Assembly: GCA_030849075.1 (NCBI GenBank)
Contig: JASAOO010002896.1
Span: 1-12,648 of the forward strand
Reading direction: 5' to 3'
From: Zelonia costaricensis
Lineage: Eukaryota; Euglenozoa; Kinetoplastea; Trypanosomatida; Trypanosomatidae
Length of the DNA stretch: 12,648 nt
Made by a program: the position numbers and the translations under genes. Numbering within the stretch: position 1 is the first letter of the stretch; every line of letters begins with the position of its first letter. The notes under the pieces are model-generated. The model worked only from the letters and a program-made list of their open reading frames with translations, made no database searches and was not told the origin of the DNA. Below are positions 1 through 6,831 of the stretch, piece after piece.

Positions 1-116
1 CCGATGCAGACAGACAGACGGGGGGGGGGGGGATGAATGGAGGAGGCGGTGATGAAACATGCGAAGGGAACAAGACGACGGTGGCGCGACGCGTCGCGAT
101 GAACAACGTCAACGTG

Positions 117-122
<6 letters not shown>

Positions 123-148
<26 letters not shown>
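123..148. repeat. (GT)13 microsatellite
   Basis: Thirteen uninterrupted GT units; in the minus-strand transcript this is (CA)13. It faces a (CA)14 tract about 160 bases away, so the two could pair in single-stranded RNA or DNA. Confidence 0.97.
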
Positions 149-308
149 TCAGAAGAGTCCCATATCAGGCCCCCCTCCGCCTTCCTCATTTGCCGTTCCT
201 CGGTAGCTTAGTATCGTCAGCCCCTGTGCTCTCCAACCGGTGCACCCGCCGTGCAGTGATGGAGAGCCTCGCCGCACGGCCGCGTTCAGGTTGCCCTGAA
301 ACGGCTAC

Positions 309-336
<28 letters not shown>
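309..336. repeat. (CA)14 microsatellite
   Basis: Fourteen uninterrupted CA units; in the minus-strand transcript this is (UG)14. This is the longest dinucleotide tract in the window and lies about 1.6 kb downstream of the nearest stop codon. Confidence 0.97.
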
Positions 337-342
<6 letters not shown>

Positions 343-1041
343 ACGGGGACGCTGCCAGCTGCATAGCGCTGAGCTTCGAGGCCCCTCTCCTGTGCTTGAC
401 GCGCAATCCGTCCCCATAAGGCAGGCGAGGTTGAGTTGCTGTGTGTTTGCCTTGAGACGTGTTTGATAGTAGTTAGAGCCCCCCCCCCCCTCCCCCCGCC
501 GCCGCCCACCGACGCTCCCCATGCGGGCGGCACCCTTCTCCTCTGTTGGGGCATGACCGGGGGTGGGGCGGGGGTGGAGGGACGCTTAACGTGATGTTCG
601 ACAAGGGCATGCGAGTTGCGTGGACGCGCACGCGTGAGTTATGCGTCAGAAGAAGCTCGAAATCGAGTTTGAGGTGAGGAGGGAGAGAGGGAGGGAGGCA
701 CAGTGCGCGTCAGCGGTGTGCGTGATCAGGATGCCTCCCACCCCCGACCTCTACCGCCGCTACGCGATGCCCCGCCCCCTTCCTCTCGCCCCTCCCTCGC
801 TTCACCCGCGTGCGCACCAACGCACGTGCGAGCGCAGACACTCGTGGGGTAGGAGCGGAGAGTGGAGGAGGAGAAGTTCAGGAAGAAAGACGTAGACGGA
901 GCCACGAAGAAGTCGTCACGTGGCCCGCCCCCCCTCGACACAGGAAACAGCAGAGCCCCCCCCCCCTCCCTCCGCCAGACCAAATCGGTGAAGCATTTTC
1001 AGACAAGGCCGCATCAGCAGCACGCACCCGCACCACACGCT

Positions 1042-1059
1042 CACACACACACACACACA
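1042..1059. repeat. (CA)9 microsatellite
   Basis: Nine CA units, read as (UG)9 in the minus-strand transcript. It lies downstream of the SPX-PRPP synthetase gene, in its 3' UTR or the following spacer. Confidence 0.95.
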
Positions 1060-1308
1060 CCACCTCAAGATGCTCTACTCCATTGCATAGCGTTCTCCCC
1101 TATCCCTCTCCTATGAGACGTGCGGTGCAGAAAACACACAAGAAGAGAGTGGAGGAGGGGCTGTGCCTCGTTCGCGTCGGTGTCGGTCTGCGTTTGTGAT
1201 CGTGGACTCGCTTGGCAGTTTATTCGTTTTTGAGTGCCCGTGCTGATGTGCCGGGTGTGGGGAAAGGAAGGTACGAGTGAAGGGGGTGGGCACCACAGCT
1301 ACGCGTAT

Positions 1309-1326
1309 GTGTGTGTGTGTGTGTGT
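1309..1326. repeat. (GT)9 microsatellite
   Basis: Nine GT units, read as (CA)9 in the transcript. It sits 160 bases from a (CA)9 tract of opposite polarity at 1486-1503, giving a second possible long-range stem. Confidence 0.95.
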
Positions 1327-1485
1327 TGATGCTGATGTTGGGCGGTGTCGGAACTCGTCGAGCTGCACCACAAAGCTGATGATGAAAGTCAAGCAGTCGG
1401 GCCGGGTGGGGGGGGGGGAGCACGGCAACATCAACAACAACGGTAAAAGGAAAAAGAAAACAGGCGCAGCTCCATCCACGATTCG

Positions 1486-1503
1486 CACACACACACACAC
1501 ACA
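1486..1503. repeat. (CA)9 microsatellite
   Basis: Nine CA units, read as (UG)9 in the minus-strand transcript. It pairs in principle with the (GT)9 tract at 1309-1326. Confidence 0.95.
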
Positions 1504-1949
1504 GAAGCAAGGCGAACGCCAGTGTCCACGGTTCCATCGATGTCAGATGCAACAGCGATGCACCTCCTCCGACCTCGTCCCTGCATCTCCGTGTCGTGCC
1601 GGCGCGTCCCTTGCCGATCGCGCCCGCTTCTCCTCAGCCTGAACGCAAGCAGCATCGAGACGCAGACATGCTTAGATGCCTATACACACCTACAGACACG
1701 CGGTGATACACACGGTTCACCAAACCACGTTAAGACATCAACACGGCGCAGAAGAAGAAGAATCAGACACTGAAGAGATGAGAGCTCAAACGAGACGAGC
1801 ATGCGAAGCAGTACACGCTGCGACAGCGCAACACTCGCCGCCGCGCCACTGCCATCACAAACCACACCAACCAGCATCCCACACCACCGCGTCCTCGTTC
1901 TCCTCCATCGCCTTGTGGCCGTGTGCGTGCCCGCACCCGCCTTTTCCTT

Positions 1950-4655
1950 CTACGACTTATCGAAGAGCGTCGCAAGCGTGTTTTCGGTGTGGATCTTCTC
2001 GATCGCGCGAGCCAGCAGCGGGGCAATGGGCACCACGCGCAGCTTACGCGCCAGCGCCGGGTTCTTCATCAGCTCATCCTGGTTCACGCTGTCAGTCACG
2101 ACGATAAGGTCGATTGGGGCCTCGATGAGCCGCGCGATTGCCTGCCCGGACATCACCGCATGCGTGGCCACCAAAATGATGCGCTCGGCCCCGCTCTCGT
2201 GCAGGCAGCGAGCGACCTGGCAGATGTTCACCCCTTCGTCGATTACCGTCTCGATGATGATGCACAGCCGCTGCTTGACGTCGCCGACTAGCACGTAGTT
2301 CTTGTACTCGTTGCGCGGCGCGTCCTCCTTGCGCGTGATGACGGCCTCGCGGCCCTCCTCGTGCAGCCGCAGCGCCTTCTCAATGGCCATCGTGCTACTG
2401 CTGTGGTGCATCCCGGTCACGTCCTGATGCCGCTGCAGCAGCCCACTCGTCGCCTCGCGTGCCTGGCCGCTGACGCTGTTGAAGTTGCTGTTCATGCTCA
2501 AGCTCACCGACGGCGAGTACTCGGCGCCGGCAGAGGCCACCACGGACAGCTCCTGCGCCACGGCGTCGGCCGGGCCGGCCGGGGAGCCGCCGTTGTCCGG
2601 CGGGTACGGACCACCCGCCACGGGGCTGTTCACCATCAAATTGCTCGTCGCCACACTCGCGACGCCGCTGCTGTTCGGCGTGCCGCACTCGGCGTTGCGT
2701 GAGACCGGCACAGGCACCTGCTGTGAGTGAATCAACTGGACATGCTTGCCGAGCTGGGATAGCTGCTGCGGCTGCTGCGACAGCGGGTGCGGGTGGTGGA
2801 GCTGCGACACCGTGCTTGAGTCGCCCAGCGCAGACGGGCTGATGCCGCGGCTGTTCTCCGCCATCACACGGGGCACCTCATACTCAGGGCGGTAGCCGCG
2901 GCTCGGACACGCCGACTGCCGCGTCTCCACACGCCGCACCGCCGTGCACACGGATACGAACTGCTTCGCGCTGTCGAGGTGCTTGTACCGCATCAGCGCG
3001 TCGGCGAACTCCTTGGCGCGGCCAAGGAACTCTCCTGTGGGGGCCACCACCGTGATGTTCTCGAAGGTGTTGCCCTCGCTCTCGAGCTGGTTCGACAGGT
3101 ACCGCACAAACTCGTACATGGCAGAGATGCTCTCCATCGGGATGGAGAACATGCCCTCGACCTGATCGCTGTGCATGTCCACTGTCACGACGTGCTGGCA
3201 GCCCATCGCCTCGATGAGCTCGGCGACGGCAGAGATGGAGGCGACGTTGCGGGTGTAGGCGAGGTACGGGATCACGGCGGTAATGCGGGCCGCCGCGGCG
3301 AGCTGCACCGAGTGGATCAGCAGCGCCAGCTCCATCAGCGAGCCCGAGTTGCTCAGGTTCTCCGACTCGAGCGCCACCATCGACTGCACAACGAACACGT
3401 CATCGCCGCGCACGGGGCCGGCAAGATTGACCGTGACCTCCCCGTTCGCGAAGCGGCCGCAGCTGTGGCCCGGGTAGCGGGGGCACTGCAGCACCTCCGT
3501 GATCATCTTCTCGCAGAACAGGCTGCACGTCCCGGCGAGCACGCGCACGGCGAAGCTGCCCGGCCGCTCGTGGTGCGGGAAGGCATCGGCGACGAAGAAG
3601 GTCTGGCTGTTGGGCAGGATGCGCTGGGCGTTGACGCCCATGCGGTTCTCGTACTCCTTCATGTGGCCCACCGTCTGCTCGTACGAAAGCCGGAAGACCG
3701 TGCCGTACACGGCGATGAGGTCAAGCGCCGCGCCGCGCAGGTCGATGGAGGGCTGCGCCACGTTACTGGCGAAGATAAGGCGATCGATCTTGGCGACGCG
3801 CTGCTGCAGCTCGAGGCTGTCGCACGCGCACCGCTCGAGAAACTTCTTCAGGATTTTGCGGAAGGCTATCAGGTTAAGCCCGCGGTACTTCAGGATGACC
3901 TCGAGCTTGAGGTATAGGGCGGGGATGTAGGTCGGTGGCAGCGCCTTGCGGATGCGATCCTCGCTGAAGGACCGCAGCTCCGCCGCGGCATCGAGGAAGT
4001 CGCGCTCCAGCTTGACCAGATGCCGCTTCACCTTCTGGTACGACTCGTGCAGCTTCTCGAAGAACGCCTCCTGCAGCTCGATGCGGCGCCGGATGAGCTC
4101 GGCCAGCGCGCCGTCGGTCGCCTTCAGCTCTGCGAACCCCGGCGTCTTGAAGAACAGCGGCGAGAGCGGGTCAATGAAGACGGCGCAGCTGCCCGAGGAG
4201 GAGGAGGCACCCGGCAGCGACCTGCCCGCGACCCCGGTCGCCGGCACGGGGACGGCATTGGGGTTCGGGACCGCCGCGGAGACGGCGGCGAAGGCGGACA
4301 GTGAGGGCAGCGCGCGGTCCTCGCCACGCGTGGTGGGCGTGATGGCAGCGGAGCCCCCACTCGAGCGCTGGTGGAGCGCGGTGTGGCTGGAGGGCACCGT
4401 TATGGTGTTCGTCGCCGTCACCGTGACCCCCAGCGGGGAGCCGCTGTTGCTCGCCGACCCGCTGCCGCCGCGGTGCGTGTACCTGTCGCGGTACTTGGCC
4501 TCCAGCTCCTCGCGGATGTGCTCGATCTGCTTCGCGATCGGCTTCAGCTCGAAGTAGGAAACATAATTGTCCAGCGTGATCTCCGTGTTGTACTCGCTCA
4601 GCAGCTGCCGGTGGAAGGCCTGGCCCTGCGACAGGTCCTTGCCGGTCTTCAGCAT
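1950..4655 (-). CDS. SPX domain-PRPP synthetase-like fusion protein (possible pseudoenzyme)
   Basis: 901 aa. SPX domains bind inositol (pyro)phosphates and report phosphate status; PRPP synthetases make PRPP from ribose-5-phosphate and ATP. SPX helices occupy residues 1-57 and about 160-285, split by a ~100-residue Ser/Gly/Thr-rich insert. Basic residues R266, K267, K270 and K271 match the SPX lysine surface. The PRPP synthetase fold starts near residue 350: FANGE at 402-406, VRGDDVFVVQS at 415-425, D493-M-H495, then VGDVK at 790-794 and a typical C-terminus ending DKS. Residues ~581-783 are a low-complexity insert between the two halves. The usual RQDKK loop is shortened after R469, and the PRPP loop reads IETVIDEGVN (801-810). 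The usual length of this enzyme is about 315 aa. The open frame extends 11 codons upstream to a GTG; I chose the ATG at 4655 because MLKTGKDL resembles an SPX start. The fold assignment is firm; catalytic competence is doubtful. Confidence 0.93.
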   Translation of the reverse strand: MLKTGKDLSQGQAFHRQLLSEYNTEITLDNYVSYFELKPIAKQIEHIREELEAKYRDRYTHRGGSGSASNSGSPLGVTVTATNTITVPSSHTALHQRSSGGSAAITPTTRGEDRALPSLSAFAAVSAAVPNPNAVPVPATGVAGRSLPGASSSSGSCAVFIDPLSPLFFKTPGFAELKATDGALAELIRRRIELQEAFFEKLHESYQKVKRHLVKLERDFLDAAAELRSFSEDRIRKALPPTYIPALYLKLEVILKYRGLNLIAFRKILKKFLERCACDSLELQQRVAKIDRLIFASNVAQPSIDLRGAALDLIAVYGTVFRLSYEQTVGHMKEYENRMGVNAQRILPNSQTFFVADAFPHHERPGSFAVRVLAGTCSLFCEKMITEVLQCPRYPGHSCGRFANGEVTVNLAGPVRGDDVFVVQSMVALESENLSNSGSLMELALLIHSVQLAAAARITAVIPYLAYTRNVASISAVAELIEAMGCQHVVTVDMHSDQVEGMFSIPMESISAMYEFVRYLSNQLESEGNTFENITVVAPTGEFLGRAKEFADALMRYKHLDSAKQFVSVCTAVRRVETRQSACPSRGYRPEYEVPRVMAENSRGISPSALGDSSTVSQLHHPHPLSQQPQQLSQLGKHVQLIHSQQVPVPVSRNAECGTPNSSGVASVATSNLMVNSPVAGGPYPPDNGGSPAGPADAVAQELSVVASAGAEYSPSVSLSMNSNFNSVSGQAREATSGLLQRHQDVTGMHHSSSTMAIEKALRLHEEGREAVITRKEDAPRNEYKNYVLVGDVKQRLCIIIETVIDEGVNICQVARCLHESGAERIILVATHAVMSGQAIARLIEAPIDLIVVTDSVNQDELMKNPALARKLRVVPIAPLLARAIEKIHTENTLATLFDKS

Positions 4656-4660
4656 GGGCG

Positions 4661-4732
4661 CTACGTAGGAAGGGAAAGGAGTGGGCACGACGAGGAGAAG
4701 CGGGGGAATGGAACGGAGAAGTGAGACGAGCT
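4661..4732 (-). promoter_or_regulatory. Candidate trans-splice acceptor region for the SPX-PRPP synthetase gene
   Basis: On the minus strand a roughly 65-base pyrimidine-rich tract ends in an AG at 4662-4661, only 5 bases before the ATG. A second AG at 4732-4731 follows a (CA)8(CG)n tract and would give a 75-base leader. Trypanosomatid spliced-leader addition uses the AG after a polypyrimidine tract, but which AG is used cannot be told from sequence alone. Confidence 0.5.
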
Positions 4733-4761
4733 GCGCGCGCGTGTGTGTGTGTGTGTGCGTG
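4732..4761. repeat. 30-base alternating purine-pyrimidine tract, including (GT)8
   Basis: A CG-rich alternating segment runs into (GT)8 (4741-4756) and a further GCGTG. Strict purine-pyrimidine alternation over 30 bases is the classic sequence preference for left-handed Z-DNA. It lies about 80 bases upstream of the SPX-PRPP synthetase ATG. Confidence 0.9.
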
Positions 4762-4977
4762 AGCTCAGTGGCGGGAGACTAAGGAGGGGCAGAGGAGGTG
4801 ATCAGCCTTGTCAACGTGGTGATCGGCAGGAGGGCAGGAGGGGGCCGGGGGGGGGGCGGCGGGAGATGTCAGCCAGTGCGAGTGCCGTGAAGGTACGTGC
4901 GCGGAGGATGTGAGCAAGCGTGTGAGGGGAGGGAGGGGACCTGGAAACGAAGCGCTGTGGGTGAGGCGCAGTTGTTT

Positions 4978-4991
4978 GTGTGTGTGTGTGT
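4978..4991. repeat. (GT)7 tract followed by a GA tract
   Basis: Seven GT units run directly into a GAGAGAG stretch and further purines to about 5010. In the transcript this reads polypyrimidine, then (CA)7, the arrangement also seen before probable splice acceptors elsewhere in the window. Confidence 0.85.
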
Positions 4992-5082
4992 GAGAGAGAG
5001 GGAGGGAGGTTGGGGGTGCGGAGCATTCAGAGTGCAGCGCGACGACGCTTGTCCGTGCACTCGCCGCCCTCCACATCGATAG

Positions 5083-5102
5083 CGCCGTCGACGTCGACGG
5101 CG
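5083..5102. repeat. Perfect 20-bp palindrome
   Basis: CGCCGTCGACGTCGACGGCG equals its own reverse complement across all 20 bases, and the symmetry breaks at the flanking G/G pair. It could form a GC-rich hairpin or cruciform and lies about 260 bases downstream of the 319-aa gene's stop codon. No function is known to me. Confidence 0.95.
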
Positions 5103-5309
5103 GAGACGCTGGTCGTGATGTCGCAGCCGTAGCCGCAGTGAACTCACGGAGAGCGTCGGGGGTGGAGGGGGGTGGGGCTTCGAAGTGGATGCGTCAGCAG
5201 GATAAGAAGCAGACGGAAAGGAGAAGCAGCTAGTACACGACGTGCGTACTGCGTGCACCGACGTGCGTGCCGGTCGAGCGCGGTCACAGAGCGGCAGCGT
5301 CACGCCGGG

Positions 5310-5335
5310 CACACACACACACACACACACACACA
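5310..5335. repeat. (CA)13 microsatellite
   Basis: Thirteen CA units, read as (UG)13 in the transcript, beginning 28 bases after the stop codon of the 319-aa gene. It is therefore probably in that gene's 3' UTR. Confidence 0.96.
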
Positions 5336-5363
5336 ACACCTTCGTCATCACACGGCAACCCCT

Positions 5364-6323
5364 TCACACGTAGTCCATCACGCAGAGGGGGCAAGCTGAG
5401 GCGGCCATCTGCGTGTAGCGTGCGGCCCATCGCAGCTCGCTGGGGGTCATGACGGAGCTGTTCTCCACGTACGGTGTTTCTCGCGGAGACGGCGCACTTC
5501 CATCACCGCTGTGCACCGCCGCGGGGTGCCGTGGCCCTTGAAGAAAGTAGCAGCGCAAGTCTCTGTTGAGGCTGTACATGGACTCCGCCAACGAGAGCGG
5601 TGGCGGTAGGGCCTCGTGCGCGTGCAAACAACCGGCCGTGTCGCTCTCTGCATGCGGTGCCCCGCTGGTGCTCTCTGCTATGCACGGCGTATGTGTACAG
5701 TGGGGGAGCAGGCGCGCCCAGAGGTGGTCGTAGGACGTCCACGTAACAGCCTGCGCGGTTTCGGGGCTGCACGGGTGCGGGCCAGCGTCACCTGTGGTGG
5801 ACTTCGATGTGGTGTCGGCCGTCTTGGACTTGTTGGAGTCGCCGCGCTGCTGCTGCTGCTGTTTCTTCTGTGGTTGTGTTTGTGGATGTCGGTGGGCTCC
5901 TGTGCTGTCGTGCTGCACGCCTTCCTTACCGCGACTCCCCGTAGGCTCTGACACGGTCTCGCCGTCGCCTTCACCGCGAGCAAGCATCAGCAGCGTGGCG
6001 GCGGTGCTGGCCTCGTGCATGGCCAAGCGCAGAAGTCGCGTGCGGGCTGAGGCGGATGTGGCGGTGGTCGCGGTGGTGGCCGCCCTCGAGGCTCGGGCGG
6101 CGGCTCGCGGCGGCACTGAGGCTGCCGGTGCCGCGGCGGTCGGTCTGACGAGTCTGGGCTTCTCAGCGGTGTTAGCGGGCACTGCGTGGGGGTTCGTCAC
6201 GGAGGACAACGCGGGTGAGGTGGAGGAGGCATCGCTTGCGTTGCCGCGGCGGCGTCCCTTCACGAGGGAGCGCGTTGCCTTCTTCTGGTGCACCGGGTGC
6301 AGTGGCGTGCGTGTGGGCGGCAT
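5364..6323 (-). CDS. Hypothetical protein, 319 aa, basic and low-complexity
   Basis: I do not recognise this protein. The N-terminal ~100 residues are basic and Ala/Thr/Pro/Arg-rich, including KGRRR at 22-26, which could serve as a nuclear localisation signal. A short helical-looking patch (LLRLAMHEASTAATLLMLA, 97-115) is followed by a polar linker with a KKQQQQQR tract at 153-160. The C-terminal part is the most ordinary protein-like: SYDHLWARLLPHC at 197-209, AESMYSLNRDLRCYFLQG at 246-263 and ELRWAARYTQMA at 296-307, with CPLC at 311-314. No signal peptide or membrane helix is evident. The open frame begins at a TTG at 6407; the first ATG is at 6323, preceded by a pyrimidine tract and AG. 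The strand agrees with its neighbours. The main doubt is whether so low-complexity an ORF is translated. Confidence 0.65.
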   Translation of the reverse strand: MPPTRTPLHPVHQKKATRSLVKGRRRGNASDASSTSPALSSVTNPHAVPANTAEKPRLVRPTAAAPAASVPPRAAARASRAATTATTATSASARTRLLRLAMHEASTAATLLMLARGEGDGETVSEPTGSRGKEGVQHDSTGAHRHPQTQPQKKQQQQQRGDSNKSKTADTTSKSTTGDAGPHPCSPETAQAVTWTSYDHLWARLLPHCTHTPCIAESTSGAPHAESDTAGCLHAHEALPPPLSLAESMYSLNRDLRCYFLQGPRHPAAVHSGDGSAPSPRETPYVENSSVMTPSELRWAARYTQMAASACPLCVMDYV

Positions 6324-6830
6324 GGATGGCCACTGTGCCGAGGGGGGGGGGAAGAATGTGTTTGTGTGTCCCCTCTCGGGATATGCGTCTGTGTCACGCG
6401 CGTGCAACGTGGAACGGGAGGGAGGTGGCGGGAGTCACAAGATGGAGGGTTTGTAGATGAGAGAAGAAGAAAGGGGGAGGGTCCAGTTGGCAGATCGAGC
6501 ATGCGTGTGTGCGTTAAGACGATCGCTCGTGGCGAGCGGCATCGCAGGCGGAGGTGTGCCGCAGGCGTGGGTCTGCATAGTTGTATGTGTGTGTGTGCGT
6601 GTGTGCGTTTGGCAGAAGGGAGGAAAGAGCGGAACTTGAACTCCCCCCCCTCCCCGCCTTCCCTCCCCCTCTTCACGCTTCGCCGTTCCACTGAGTTGTG
6701 GCTTTGCCAGCGGTTGTGCGCTTCACAGGGCGGAACACGCCACCACCATTCATCATCATCGCCGTAATGGGGGAACAAAAGACTAGAAGACCACGCCCTG
6801 CCCCTGAGAGGTGGTGTGTGTGTGTGTGTG
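6324..6830. other. Spacer between the 500-aa and 319-aa genes
   Basis: About 500 bases with no supportable gene. It contains GT-rich stretches near 6587-6606, purine-rich stretches near 6415-6480 (polypyrimidine in the transcript), an 11-G run near 6341 and a C-rich patch near 6643-6670. Confidence 0.65.
6333..6352 (-). promoter_or_regulatory. Candidate trans-splice acceptor for the 319-aa gene
   Basis: The transcript strand has a C-rich tract (11 C, opposite the G run ending near 6351), then CGGCACAG with the AG at 6334-6333, nine bases before the ATG. A longer C/T tract lies further upstream, around 6415-6485, and could serve an earlier AG instead. Confidence 0.4.
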
Positions 6831-6831
6831 T
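6814..6831. repeat. (GT)9 microsatellite abutting a stop codon
   Basis: Nine GT units whose last base is the A of the TGA stop (transcript strand) of the 500-aa gene. The transcript reads TGA followed by CA repeats. Length changes in the tract would leave the reading frame intact. Confidence 0.95.

Larger units (their letters stand above)
1..1949. other. Long non-coding spacer downstream of the SPX-PRPP synthetase gene
   Basis: No credible gene is seen in this stretch. The open frames crossing it consist largely of translated CA/GT repeats and homopolymers (runs of Thr-His or Cys-Val). It holds a 13-G run at 20-32, a 12-C run at 479-490, an 11-C run at 956-966, an 11-G run at 1408-1418 and five CA/GT tracts. 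It should contain the 3' UTR of the gene ending at 1950 and the spacer leading to the next minus-strand gene, which would start left of the window. Polyadenylation sites cannot be placed by eye. Confidence 0.75.
4656..5363. other. Spacer between the 319-aa gene and the SPX-PRPP synthetase gene
   Basis: About 700 bases with no supportable gene. It contains GT tracts at 4741-4756 and 4978-4991, a (CA)13 tract at 5310-5335, purine-rich stretches (polypyrimidine in the transcript) and a perfect 20-bp palindrome at 5083-5102. Open frames on both strands here encode repeat-derived peptides. Confidence 0.7.

Noticed and set aside
186..554. Minus-strand open frames across 186-554
   Set aside because: They are translated CA/GT repeats and C runs with no independent support.
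2979..3917. 312-codon plus-strand open frame opposite the SPX-PRPP synthetase gene
   Set aside because: It lies antisense to a clearly recognisable protein, has a His/Arg/Leu/Glu-rich composition typical of GC-rich shadow frames, and opposes the direction of all other genes.
3946..4557. 203-codon plus-strand open frame
   Set aside because: Antisense to the SPX domain; no family resemblance.
5794..6456. 220-codon plus-strand open frame opposite the 319-aa gene
   Set aside because: I considered this as the real gene because both frames are low-complexity. The minus strand was preferred on direction, leader context and the more protein-like C-terminus.
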